Origin: Sulfuriferula nivalis
GTDB taxonomy: Bacteria; Pseudomonadota; Gammaproteobacteria; Burkholderiales; Sulfuriferulaceae
Assembly (NCBI RefSeq): GCF_009937995.1
Contig: NZ_AP021882.1
Coordinates: 1-45,416 of the forward strand
Length of the DNA: 45,416 bases
Direction of reading: 5' to 3'
Shown here: positions 14,834 to 22,774 of the stretch, one piece after another
Numbering within the stretch: the first letter of the stretch is position 1
How the letters are laid out: the number at the start of each line of letters is the position of its first letter
Made by a program: the position numbers and the translations under genes
Notes under the pieces: model-generated
What the model saw: the letters and a program-made list of their open reading frames with translations, nothing else
What the model was told of the DNA's origin: nothing
The model's database searches: none

Positions 14834-16049
14834 TTAGTGGTTCCCATATAAAATCAGGAATGGAGCATGCCTCTTTGAGTGCATGTAAGATTTTAATTCT
14901 GGAGTCTCCTGCAGCAATAACATGCCCTATACGATCCCGGAAATCATTATGTACTTGTCGCTTGTCCCCCACGTGTGCATAAAGCTGAGCATCAACCAGA
15001 AACGGCTGATTATATAAAGCTTCCCAGTTAGATATGCTAATGAGCTTTCCACAGTCTGGAATCATAAAAAAACGTATACCTGCATGACTAGTCAAGCCAA
15101 TTTGCAGTTTAACTTCGTACCTAGCTGCCTTTGCTATAGTCGCAGATACCAGATCGTTTCCAGTACAAATTTTTATCAAAGCGGGGATGAATCCTCCAGC
15201 CAATCGGGGATTCACTTCAATAATTACTGGCCCGCGCGATGTCATCCGCAATTCGACATGTGTTGGACCCCATTGGAGACCTAAAGCCGCGATGGCAGCT
15301 TGAGCACATTTCATTAGTTTTTCTTTAACATCATCAGGCACAGCCGCGGGCATGTCGTGGCCAATCTCGACGAAAAACGGCATTTCACTAAGATGTTTTT
15401 CAGTAACAACTATTGGCTGACCATCAAAAGCCTCAACCGAATATTCTTTACCTGTCAAATAAGCTTCTATAAGAACCCCACCAATTGGCTGTCCTCGTTC
15501 GTTGTGTCCTTGCGCTAATAAGGATTTCGCCCATGCGATGGTATCGGCAAGATTGTCAGAAAAGCGAACTCCAAAGCTTCCAGAACCAGACTGAGGTTTT
15601 ATAACAACGTTAGGCCCAGCTTTTTTATAAGCCATTTCAATCTCATGTTGTGAGTTGACAAGTATTGATATTGGCATAAGAAGTCCAGCTGCAGATAACT
15701 TTTGCCTCTGTACATATTTCTGACGACAATCTGCAATCGCAGTACTTGAACCTGATGGAAGGTTCAGTATATTAGCCAATTCAGCCGCCATGCCGACAAA
15801 GTAATCCGAGGAGGAATAGACACCAGCGATACCTTCAGGTGCGTTTTCATCAATCCAAGTGAGAAGTGCTTGTACTGACCCTGTGTTAACTTGATGTATC
15901 TGAGTACCTTCAGGAAATTTTCCATCATATTTCTCTGGCGATTCGGCCAATACCACAGGATTGAACCCAAAATCTTCGGCTGATTGAATAAAAAGTCGCC
16001 CAGTCCCACTGGTATTGCTTTCAACAAAAATGAACTTTTTAATTTTCAT
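14826..16049 (-). CDS. ATP-grasp ligase (first in cluster)
   Basis: The 407-residue protein has an ATP-grasp core with NVVIKPQSGSGSFGVRF (about 145-161), the strand GVLIEAYLTGKEYSVEAF, and the metal-binding block VIIEVNPRLAGGFIPAL (about 280-296). It is a carboxylate-amine ligase of the L-amino-acid ligase/argininosuccinate-associated type. The start overlaps the PLP enzyme stop by 4 nt. With a second ATP-grasp enzyme downstream, the cluster could join at least three units or make an intramolecular bond, like DcsG in cycloserine synthesis. Substrates unknown. Confidence 0.88.
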   Translation of the reverse strand: MKIKKFIFVESNTSGTGRLFIQSAEDFGFNPVVLAESPEKYDGKFPEGTQIHQVNTGSVQALLTWIDENAPEGIAGVYSSSDYFVGMAAELANILNLPSGSSTAIADCRQKYVQRQKLSAAGLLMPISILVNSQHEIEMAYKKAGPNVVIKPQSGSGSFGVRFSDNLADTIAWAKSLLAQGHNERGQPIGGVLIEAYLTGKEYSVEAFDGQPIVVTEKHLSEMPFFVEIGHDMPAAVPDDVKEKLMKCAQAAIAALGLQWGPTHVELRMTSRGPVIIEVNPRLAGGFIPALIKICTGNDLVSATIAKAARYEVKLQIGLTSHAGIRFFMIPDCGKLISISNWEALYNQPFLVDAQLYAHVGDKRQVHNDFRDRIGHVIAAGDSRIKILHALKEACSIPDFIWEPLNG

Positions 16050-17104
16050 GCCATGACCTCTACATTTGATCGATTGGCTTGTATAACTTCTTGTAAAGTA
16101 CGCCTACCCCAGTCCATCATTGTCCATTGCTTCATTTCCTTTAAAGGTGAGGAGGTTATTAAAGGTTCTGGGAAAGCTCTATTTAAGTTCAGGTTTTGGG
16201 CATCAACCCAGTTGTCATCAAAAACATTGTCGAGGTATCGATACCCTTCATCTGCACATATAAAAACTGTAGTGAGTTTTGGATGTCTATCTGCCCAATG
16301 TTTGGCAACTTTGTAGGCAGCGCCACCAGTTGCACCTACAAATAGTCCATGTTGCTTATGTATGTTTCGAGTAGCTGCAAACGTTTCTTCGGCGCTAAGC
16401 CAATGCACTTCATCAAAAATAGTATGGTCGAGTATGGCAGGCATAATGCTATTGCCCAGTCCGCGAACGAGACGCTTTCCGTCAGGCTGACCAAATAAAA
16501 TACTATTAATTGTATCTACCCCAATCGCCTGCATGTCAGGGTTAACTTTGCGCAGAAATAAACTCGTGCCACACATAGATCCTCCTGATCCTACAGTGCC
16601 AATTAGACAATCAATTTTGCCAAGTGCTGTAGCAAAATATTCTGCTAATAAAGCATATGAGCTTGGATTGTTATGATTTTCGTATTGCATAGGCCAAAAA
16701 CTGTCCTTGTGTTTATCAAGGTGTTCGTTTAGTCTATCAAGCCTGGCTCTCTGATAGCCGCCAACTTTGGATGGCTCCGCTACGATATCCACTACAGCCC
16801 CAAGGCTTTCAATTCTATTTTTTAATAAAGGATCCAACACTGGGTCACTAACTAAAATGCATTTGTAACCATAATGGTTGCATAGCATTGCTAACGCCAA
16901 ACCAAAAGTACCGGAAGTGGTTTCAGCTATAGTGCTCCCTGGTCGAATTTTCCCTTCCTTCCGTGCATTATCAAGGATGAACTTGGCAGGTAGAAGTTTC
17001 ATTAGGAAGAAACTGGCCGCATATAAGTTATCTTGCAACTTAAATAGTTTAGGGTAGAGTACCGCATCCTGAAAACATGAATGAATTGAAGGCTGCAGAC
17101 TCAT
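16046..17104 (-). CDS. Cysteine-synthase-like PLP enzyme (beta-replacement)
   Basis: From the ATG at 17104 (4-nt overlap with the kinase stop) the product is 352 residues of fold-type II PLP enzymes. The likely Schiff-base lysine is in FLMKLLPAKFIL (about 35-46). The phosphate-binding glycine loop is GTVGSGGSMCGTS and the ring-N region GATGGAA is present. The substrate loop reads TTSGTFGLALA, where classical family members have SSGN-G, so the usual asparagine is replaced. The tail of about 60 residues extends past the normal core. Likely reaction: replace a phosphate made by the neighbouring kinase with the amine of aspartate. SbnA (phosphoserine plus glutamate) is the closest logic I know. 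Confidence 0.88.
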   Translation of the reverse strand: MSLQPSIHSCFQDAVLYPKLFKLQDNLYAASFFLMKLLPAKFILDNARKEGKIRPGSTIAETTSGTFGLALAMLCNHYGYKCILVSDPVLDPLLKNRIESLGAVVDIVAEPSKVGGYQRARLDRLNEHLDKHKDSFWPMQYENHNNPSSYALLAEYFATALGKIDCLIGTVGSGGSMCGTSLFLRKVNPDMQAIGVDTINSILFGQPDGKRLVRGLGNSIMPAILDHTIFDEVHWLSAEETFAATRNIHKQHGLFVGATGGAAYKVAKHWADRHPKLTTVFICADEGYRYLDNVFDDNWVDAQNLNLNRAFPEPLITSSPLKEMKQWTMMDWGRRTLQEVIQANRSNVEVMA

Positions 17105-18084
17105 TGTGACTCCCAGGCAGTATTGAAATACCACATACTTTCGATGCCAAGATTAGTCAGGCCTTTCTTGGTAATATTTATCCATTGGGCAAGGTTTGAA
17201 TCTGATGGATCGAAAATAAATCCTGCTACGCTTCCACTGTGAGCAACTTGTAATCCGCATGCACCATTCTCCGAAAGTAAATGTAGTAGTCCATCGAAAT
17301 TTGGTTTGGGCAAATGTTTCTGATTAAGTTTAGCACTGGCCGTAGCTACTTTTCCCATCAAAGATATTGATTGCGTCCGTACTGCAGCCCTCAATGAGCC
17401 GATCATTGGCCTAAAAGCACCTAATTCTTGCCAGCCATATTCAGGCAAAGGCATCTGAATTGTTGACACTCCCGAACCGTTAGGGTATGTGTTAAATCCG
17501 ATAATGAATGCTGGAGGGAGCTTTTGAACCAATGATTCAAGGATAATCCCCTCACGTTGGCAAAACACAACAGCCTGATCTTCAAACATTATCGAGTCTG
17601 AGGCTATTTCAGCCATAACAGAAATTTCCGAAATTTCAATAGCTGTTAATGACTGATGAAATGCTGCGGCAACAGCGCGAATTGTGGCCACGACGTCGCT
17701 GGTTGATGATCCTAAACCCATTTCAGCCGAAGCATCAGATACAACCTCAAGGAATCCCCCATAGCCCTCAATTCCAAGGTAAAGCATGGTAAGAGCTGCA
17801 GCTCTTTTGGATTTGGATTTCCATTCTTGCTCAATCACAAGCTCCCCGTTATAAACCGGGATGAACTTTGAGTGAGATTTAATACTTGGCCATGGGAGAG
17901 TAACTAAAAATCGACGGATGTTTTCTCCTTCGCGTTCGATAGCTCCCTGAAGAACTTCCCCATGGTGGCCGATAGCGGAACCAGTACCCGTATTAAGTTT
18001 AATCTTGTCGACACTCACCCGCTGGGGGAATATTTGTATATTCGACAAACGAAATCTATCGTCAATCGTTGAAGTTTGAGGCAT
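17101..18084 (-). CDS. GHMP-family kinase, probably acting on threonine or serine
   Basis: From the ATG at 18084 (GGAGG upstream, 2 nt after the preceding stop) the product is 327 residues. The ATP-binding motif EMGLGSSTSDVV (about 130-141) and the C-terminal GACGLQVAHSGSVAGFIFD block are diagnostic for GHMP kinases, and the N-terminal GSAIGHHGEVLQG resembles PduX-type L-threonine kinases. It would make an O-phospho amino acid that activates the hydroxyl for replacement by the next gene's PLP enzyme. The amino-acid choice (Thr, Ser or homoserine) is inferred. Confidence 0.87.
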   Translation of the reverse strand: MPQTSTIDDRFRLSNIQIFPQRVSVDKIKLNTGTGSAIGHHGEVLQGAIEREGENIRRFLVTLPWPSIKSHSKFIPVYNGELVIEQEWKSKSKRAAALTMLYLGIEGYGGFLEVVSDASAEMGLGSSTSDVVATIRAVAAAFHQSLTAIEISEISVMAEIASDSIMFEDQAVVFCQREGIILESLVQKLPPAFIIGFNTYPNGSGVSTIQMPLPEYGWQELGAFRPMIGSLRAAVRTQSISLMGKVATASAKLNQKHLPKPNFDGLLHLLSENGACGLQVAHSGSVAGFIFDPSDSNLAQWINITKKGLTNLGIESMWYFNTAWESQ

Positions 18085-18086
18085 GC

Positions 18087-19184
18087 TCAGGCCTCCACAG
18101 TCGCGTGTATTGGATTCACAGCTTGGCAAATGTCGGGCTGATTTGTTGTGATTTCAATCAAATACTGCAATACGTGGTCATATTGGATTTTAGCTGCCGC
18201 AACCGCCATTTGTGCTCCAGCTACTACGTGTTGGAGTTCCTTAGGCGTAAGAGTGGGAGTCTGATGTAACAACCCGTCAATAAGTTCTTCCGTATGTACA
18301 GGGTCGATTGAAATATGCGCGGTGAAATAGATTTGAATGTCATCTTTCAAAAAGTTCACTCGATTCATACCCGCCACAATTTCCTCAAAGTGCGGCTCGA
18401 CCCACCCCTCATTTGTCAAAAACCACCCATACTTCATGTACTTCAAGCCTGGGCGGGAAAGAAGGATATTAAATATATTTGTGGTAATTTTAGTAAACCA
18501 AGGTCGGTTATTTGTCCGGTAGTTCATGAAATCCTGCTTTGACCCCAGCCCATCTAGTAACCTACGTAGCCAGTAGGTATGAAAATTACGTAGGCTGCCA
18601 TGGCCTAGCTCATCCCATAGGTTGGATACAGTGCTTATCTTCATTAATCCTTGCATACCAACACTTAACATAGCCACTTCATCGTCGACTACCTCATTTC
18701 GAATAATTTCGTTCCAAAGAAATACCCTCATGGCTTCTGAACTTGCATTATTCCGGAGATAGGGAAACAGTGAATGTGTTAGGCTTGGGTTTGCAGCGGC
18801 TATTTGCCTTAAATGGCCTACTGCGTCCTCAACAGTAGTAATTTCTTTTAAGTGGGGCAACTGTAGCCAATAATCTTTGGCTTCGCGTTCAAGTACTATC
18901 TTTGCAGCTATGATCGCAATCTCAAACTCATCATCAATATCTAAATATAAAGGACTATCCTGATATCCAAAAAAATAACCTGAAACAATACCTAGGTACT
19001 CATTGAGAACCCGCGAATGCTCTAGAGAGTCATTACGTAAATTATTAAGAAACTCCTCCTGGTTATCCCTATTCATATTTATAAATTGTTTAAAACCTTT
19101 ATCCATCGCTTGATGTACTACTGGAGGCCAATCCCAGTTTTGTAATGGTGGGATCTGATTAACGATTTTTTCGATATTGAGCAT
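18087..19184 (-). CDS. Haem-oxygenase-like diiron oxygenase
   Basis: This 365-residue, mainly helical protein is of the iron-containing redox enzyme family (haem-oxygenase-like diiron oxygenases, as SznF, UndA and BesC). Candidate metal ligands lie in LEREAKDYW, in LWDELGHGSLRNFH (E and H, spaced as in the family) and in HISIDPVHTEEL (D and H) near the C-terminus. Such enzymes carry out N-oxygenation, C-C cleavage or desaturation of amino acids. It is the first gene of the operon, 70-90 bp downstream of a lux-box-like site. It is the best candidate for the step that gives the product its unusual chemistry. Confidence 0.83.
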   Translation of the reverse strand: MLNIEKIVNQIPPLQNWDWPPVVHQAMDKGFKQFINMNRDNQEEFLNNLRNDSLEHSRVLNEYLGIVSGYFFGYQDSPLYLDIDDEFEIAIIAAKIVLEREAKDYWLQLPHLKEITTVEDAVGHLRQIAAANPSLTHSLFPYLRNNASSEAMRVFLWNEIIRNEVVDDEVAMLSVGMQGLMKISTVSNLWDELGHGSLRNFHTYWLRRLLDGLGSKQDFMNYRTNNRPWFTKITTNIFNILLSRPGLKYMKYGWFLTNEGWVEPHFEEIVAGMNRVNFLKDDIQIYFTAHISIDPVHTEELIDGLLHQTPTLTPKELQHVVAGAQMAVAAAKIQYDHVLQYLIEITTNQPDICQAVNPIHATVEA

Positions 19185-19224
19185 TTATGATTTCCTAATT
19201 ATTATCGGTTAAGTTCGTAGCGAG

Positions 19225-19272
19225 ATTCTATTTGGATCCACACTTAAGAAAAACCTGTAAAAATTACTAGGA
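19225..19272 (-). promoter_or_regulatory. lux-box-like element and -10 for the ten-gene operon
   Basis: At 19253-19272 the plus strand reads ACCTGTA followed by AAAATTACTAGGA. The first seven bases equal the lux box half-site, and CCT/AGG are symmetric at the ends, although the right half is imperfect. On the minus strand TAGAAT (19230-19225) lies 22 bp downstream, so the box is centred near -44, close to the usual -42.5 of LuxR-activated promoters. The operon ATG is at 19184. Confidence 0.5.
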
Positions 19273-19574
19273 TATAAACCTGATTGGAATGAAACAGAGC
19301 TCGATGGGTAAAGTGGACCCCAATTTCAGGACAATGAATTAAGCTGGTAACCTGCTGTAAAAAGGAGCAGGTTCTGGACTTGAGCTATGCCTTACTGTGT
19401 CCTGGCCATCTTAATAATTATAATAATTAACAGCACTGCCAATACGGGTACTGAAACACCTCTGAAACAGGCGGAAACAGACTGTAACCAGGTATCGTCA
19501 ACACAAGCCCCCTCCCGGCGTTATTCGCAGTGTAGCGCCTGCTATTCAACAAAATAACCGTTATGGAGATTGTC
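19273..19574. other. Intergenic region without a supported gene
   Basis: Contains GTGGACCCCAATTTCAGGA (about 19314-19332) and the dyad AACCTGCT/AGCAGGTT (about 19351-19375), which look like an insertion-sequence end or remnant, but I cannot name the family. Nothing else is visible apart from the ribosome site of the next gene. Confidence 0.35.
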
Positions 19575-19913
19575 ATGTTAAAAAATTCAAGCAAAGCTAT
19601 TTTAATCACTGTATTAACCGGATTCATTGGCATAAGCGCAACCAGTGCCATGGCGGAAACCAAATTTGAAAAAACGCACCCTGCCCGCGATCAGGTCAAT
19701 GACCGTTTGGCTAAACAGGATCAGCGCATCCATCGTGAAGTCAAGGAAGGTGACATGAGCAAACAGAAAGCTGAGAAGCTGCATAAAGCAGATCATAAAA
19801 TCCGTCAGGAAGAACGCAACATGGCGGCGCATAATGGAGGCCACATTACCAAGCAAGAACAAAATACACTGAACAAGCAAGAAAATAGCGTCAGCAAAAA
19901 AATCGGGAAATAA
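19575..19913 (+). CDS. Small secreted basic protein
   Basis: From the ATG at 19575 (GGAG six bases before) the product is 112 residues with a clear Sec signal peptide (hydrophobic IAILITVLTGFIGISA-like core, cleavage after SAMA). The mature part is highly charged and rich in Lys, Gln, Glu and His, with no Cys or hydrophobic core (DQRIHREVKEGDMSKQKA, KQEQNTLNKQENSV). Similar small periplasmic proteins are common in betaproteobacteria, often unannotated. Function unknown. It is followed by a strong hairpin terminator. Confidence 0.75.
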   Translation: MLKNSSKAILITVLTGFIGISATSAMAETKFEKTHPARDQVNDRLAKQDQRIHREVKEGDMSKQKAEKLHKADHKIRQEERNMAAHNGGHITKQEQNTLNKQENSVSKKIGK

Positions 19914-19951
19914 TTGATCAGCATAAGCCAGCCAAGCTGGCAGTACTACTT

Positions 19952-19978
19952 AACCCGGCAACCGTTTGTTGCCGGGTT
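19952..19978 (+). terminator. Strong terminator hairpin
   Basis: AACCCGGCAAC and GTTGCCGGGTT form a perfect 11-bp stem around CGTTT, followed by AATTCTTT. It ends the small secreted-protein transcript and may also serve the convergent resolvase gene. Confidence 0.75.
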
Positions 19979-20042
19979 AATTCTTTATGATGCACTTGCT
20001 TCAAGGTGAGCGAGCAGTGGCACTGACAACCCATTGTTGGCG

Positions 20043-20600
20043 TCATCCTCTCCGCAGATACTGATACAGTGTTTCCCGGCTAATACCAAACTCACGGGCA
20101 AGCTGCGCTTTCTGCTCACCTGCAGCAGCGCGTGTGCATAGATCGGCGGCCTGTTCAGGCGACAACGCTTTCTTTCGCCCACGGTAGGCGCCACGCTGGC
20201 GCGCCAGCGCAATGCCTTCACGCTGGCGTTCGCGTATCAGAGCACGTTCGAACTCGGCAAAGGCGCCCATCACTGACAGCATCAGATTCGCCATTGGGGA
20301 ATCCTCGCCTGTAAAGAGCAGTCCCTCCTTAACAAACTCGATGCGTACGCCTCGACCTGTCAGCTTCTGCACGAGACGACGCAGATCGTCAAGGTTACGT
20401 GCCAGCCTGTCCATGCTGTGCACCACTACCGTGTCACCTTCACGCACAAAAGCCAACAGCGCATCCAGCTCTGGACGCCGGGTGTCCTTGCCTGAAGCCT
20501 TGTCGGTGAATAGCCTGCTAACCTTGACCTGCTCTAATTGCCGCTCAGGGTTCTGGTCAAAGCTGCTGACTCGCACATAACCTATACGTTGACCTTGCAA
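20043..20600 (-). CDS. tnpR: Tn3/Tn21-type resolvase, orphan
   Basis: A TTG start at 20600 with GGAG just upstream gives 185 residues, the normal length for Tn21-group TnpR, beginning QGQRIGYVRVSSFDQNPERQ. The catalytic serine is in VRVSS (about 9-10), with the arginine-rich YVRVSSFDQN, DRLARNL and LIRERQREG blocks of serine recombinases and a C-terminal helix-turn-helix (AQLAREFGISRETLYQYL). No transposase gene accompanies it. The res site would lie in about 20640-20780. With the inverted repeat at 21994-22031 it suggests the remains of a Tn3-family element. Confidence 0.93.
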   Translation of the reverse strand: MQGQRIGYVRVSSFDQNPERQLEQVKVSRLFTDKASGKDTRRPELDALLAFVREGDTVVVHSMDRLARNLDDLRRLVQKLTGRGVRIEFVKEGLLFTGEDSPMANLMLSVMGAFAEFERALIRERQREGIALARQRGAYRGRKKALSPEQAADLCTRAAAGEQKAQLAREFGISRETLYQYLRRG

Positions 20601-20779
20601 GATGACTCCAAAAGTAAAAGTGTCAGGCTGAAATCTATTACCTTTGGCAGATTGTGTCAATAAATATGGTTTACGGTTCTATCCTGACGGTGTTCGCATA
20701 GTATGCCTGACATCCGGTTAGGGTATACTTCATTCGGACAAAAAATCCGGCTTGATGACGGGATGCATAGAGGGAGTGC

Positions 20780-21433
20780 ATGAGTAATTTTACGATGCAA
20801 CAGTACTACGGGGCCAGAGCACCAGAGTATGACCGTGTGTATCTAAAGCCGGAACGTCAGCACGATCTGCGGTCTATCGAAAGCTGGCTGCCGTTAGCGT
20901 TATCAGGCAGATCCATCCTTGAGATCGCTTGTGGCACTGGACATTGGACGCAGTTCATCGCACCGGTGGCTAAAAGTATTTATGCCATAGATTCCTCGCC
21001 CGAAACTCTGGAGATTGCACGAGTGCGGGTACCTGCTCAACATGTCCAGTTCGTAGAAGGTAACGCATATAGCTTGCCGACACTCACTCCGCTACCCTCC
21101 GGTGGTTTTGCAGGATTCTGGCTCTCTCACGTTCCCATATCCTCAGTTCGCTCATTTTTGCTCAGCTTCAACCAGGCTCTTTGCCCTGGGGCAAAGGTTG
21201 TGCTCATGGACAATCGGTTTGTCGAAGGCAGCAGCACTCCAATCTCAAATCAAGATGCTGATGGAAATACCTATCAAATACGAAGTCTCGCTGATGGCAC
21301 GACGCATCAAGTATTGAAGAACTTTTCTACAGAGAAGCAGCTACGTGATGCTGTTGCCGGTATCGTCGACAATGTTCACTATCACGAGTGGGAATACTAT
21401 TGGGCGCTGGAGTATAGCGTTATTGCCTCGTGA
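20780..21433 (+). CDS. Class I SAM-dependent methyltransferase
   Basis: The 217-residue protein has the SAM-binding motif ILEIACGTGHWT (about 45-56), the acidic loop AIDSSPETLEIA and a later WLSHVPISSVRSFL region, typical of small-molecule class I methyltransferases. AGGGAG precedes the ATG. It lies between an orphan resolvase and a Tn3-type inverted repeat, so it is likely a transposon passenger. It is oriented away from the biosynthetic operon and has its own start, so a role in that pathway is unproven. Substrate unknown. Confidence 0.85.
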   Translation: MSNFTMQQYYGARAPEYDRVYLKPERQHDLRSIESWLPLALSGRSILEIACGTGHWTQFIAPVAKSIYAIDSSPETLEIARVRVPAQHVQFVEGNAYSLPTLTPLPSGGFAGFWLSHVPISSVRSFLLSFNQALCPGAKVVLMDNRFVEGSSTPISNQDADGNTYQIRSLADGTTHQVLKNFSTEKQLRDAVAGIVDNVHYHEWEYYWALEYSVIAS

Positions 21434-21574
21434 GGATCGGGATATGTTGGGCGGTGTAAATGATATACGCTTATCGTACTTTAACCTCTCTTTCGTCAAG
21501 TAACGCCTTATTACGAGCCGACAGGTAGTAAAACTGGCAATAGCAATCACTTTAAATGTGTGCAGAAAGACTAC

Positions 21575-21946
21575 ATGACATTGTTACATCATAAAAAACT
21601 ACCGGGCCACTCACTCTTGTCTGGACGTGAACCACCTGATGAAATTGGCTTTCGGTCTGACCAGCTCCAGATTTGGTATAACAATACAAACGAAAGTTGG
21701 GTCGGTGATGGCGAAATTCCTCACATGCACACCACAAGCGACGAGTGTTTCATTGTGCTCAAAGGCTCAATCGAGGTTGAAGTGGAAGGCAAGCGGTCGA
21801 TAATCAACGAGCGCGAATTCTGTTGCTTTCCGGTAGGGGTGTATCACGCAGTGACGAAGGTATTCCCTCCTGTGGAGACCTTGATGTTGCGCGCGCCTTC
21901 TGTCGAAGACAAGGTCTATCAGCCAGCCCCAACACCAAATAAATAA
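21575..21946 (+). CDS. Cupin-domain protein
   Basis: From the ATG at 21575 the product is 123 residues (a start five codons earlier is possible). It is a single conserved cupin barrel: metal-binding motif 1 is PHMHTTSDECFIVLKGSIEV, and motif 2 lies around CCFPVGVYHAV. Small cupins may be isomerases, dioxygenases or binding proteins; the enzymatic type cannot be read here. It lies next to the methyltransferase gene, within the segment bounded on the right by a Tn3-type inverted repeat. Confidence 0.82.
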   Translation: MTLLHHKKLPGHSLLSGREPPDEIGFRSDQLQIWYNNTNESWVGDGEIPHMHTTSDECFIVLKGSIEVEVEGKRSIINEREFCCFPVGVYHAVTKVFPPVETLMLRAPSVEDKVYQPAPTPNK

Positions 21947-21993
21947 GCGGGGATCTTTCCGGCAAAATTAAATTTCACTTGGATCGAATATTC

Positions 21994-22031
21994 TTTAGCG
22001 TGCTTTATTTTCCGTTTTCTGAAGCGACCCC
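21994..22031 (-). repeat. Tn3-family terminal inverted repeat (solitary)
   Basis: On the minus strand it reads GGGGTCGCTTCAGAAAACGG, followed by AAAATAAAGCACGCTAAA, a close match to Tn21-group ends (38 bp). The outer end points right, so the element body (cupin, methyltransferase, tnpR) lies to the left. The second backbone copy starts 12 bp to the right. No matching left end was found. Confidence 0.8.
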
Positions 22032-22097
22032 ATATTAAACTTAGTTATTTAACCATTTTAAAACCAGCTTGCATAAAGGCGGGTGGGCTTTGGCTTT

Positions 22098-22217
22098 GTG
22101 GATACGTTCTGGCATGGTCAGGGGCTGATTGGTGCGATTATTTTGACCGCTCTGGTAGTCAGGTATGTCTTTGGTTGTTTTAATCGCTTAAATCGCCTCA
22201 GGACGGGTTTTTTGTGA
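22098..22217 (+). CDS. Tiny membrane peptide (copy 2)
   Basis: The frame from a GTG gives about 39 residues with the same membrane span as copy 1 (LIGAIILTALVVRYVFGCF) and the tail NRLNRLRTGF. An indel just upstream breaks the longer frame seen in copy 1, so the conserved coding part starts about here. Coding status tentative. Confidence 0.35.
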   Translation: MDTFWHGQGLIGAIILTALVVRYVFGCFNRLNRLRTGFL

Positions 22218-22248
22218 GATAGTTAATCTTCTGTATTTGTAAAAGGGT

Positions 22249-22383
22249 ATGAAAATGGCTATTAATTCATTAATCGGTTTAGTTGCTGCAACCCTTATTC
22301 TGCTTGTAATTGCTATCTACGCGAACACGCATCGTGCTGAAGATCACAAAAAGAAACAAAATATTCAGGAAAATAATGAATAA
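22249..22383 (+). CDS. Small single-span membrane protein (copy 2)
   Basis: The 44-residue product begins MKMAINSLIGLVAATLILL and ends in the same charged tail as copy 1 (IYANTHRAED, KKKQNIQEN). Hydrophobic residues were exchanged freely while the tail was kept, which supports a real gene with a membrane anchor and a conserved cytoplasmic or periplasmic tail. AAAAGGGT precedes the start. Confidence 0.55.
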   Translation: MKMAINSLIGLVAATLILLVIAIYANTHRAEDHKKKQNIQENNE

Positions 22384-22440
22384 AGCATCATTTGAATGGT
22401 CTTAGCATGATTGTTCATATCTTCACCTGGAGTAGTTAAT

Positions 22441-22545
22441 ATGAAAACCATCGCAATATTTAGTTTTGGGTTTGTTGACGGCGTTAAATTGGCTTTGGTA
22501 AGCAACAAAAGGATGTTGCTACAGGTATTCAGTCATCTCAGATAG
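22441..22545 (+). CDS. 34-residue conserved peptide (copy 2)
   Basis: Counterpart of the 35-codon frame at 2878-2985. It starts MKTIAIFSFGFVDG and ends in the same ALVSNKRMLLQVF segment. It is preceded by CTGGAGT. Its last half overlaps almost invariant DNA at the end of the convergent gene, so coding is uncertain. Confidence 0.35.
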   Translation: MKTIAIFSFGFVDGVKLALVSNKRMLLQVFSHLR

Positions 22546-22774
22546 CAAAAGCAATGCTGGATACATGACTACCCATGATGGTTTCTATTTCACGGGTTAA
22601 CGTATCCAGGGTGGCAAACACTTTTGTTTTTCCAAGTGCGGTTTGTAACGTCCAGTTTTTATCCTGTTGACCTTCGATACACAAAATCCAGCAGCCTGGC
22701 TTAATGTCACGCACCGCATAAAATTTAGTGATGATGCCTAGTTCAAAATACTCTTTTGCCTGATTTATTTTCAT
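22538..22774 (-). CDS. Conserved 78-aa plasmid protein (copy 2)
   Basis: The product starts MKINQAKEYFELGIITKF and is nearly identical to copy 1: Ala8 is Glu and Glu25 is Lys, while the DNA carries further silent changes. Same orientation and neighbours as copy 1. Function unrecognised. Confidence 0.7.
   Translation of the reverse strand: MKINQAKEYFELGIITKFYAVRDIKPGCWILCIEGQQDKNWTLQTALGKTKVFATLDTLTREIETIMGSHVSSIAFAI

Noticed and set aside
8099..19184. Fragin/valdiazen-type or D-cycloserine cluster
   Set aside because: A diiron oxygenase and quorum control recall the ham genes, and an ATP-grasp plus cysteine-synthase-like pair recalls dcs genes, but no NRPS module, arginase-like or haem DcsA-type genes are present.
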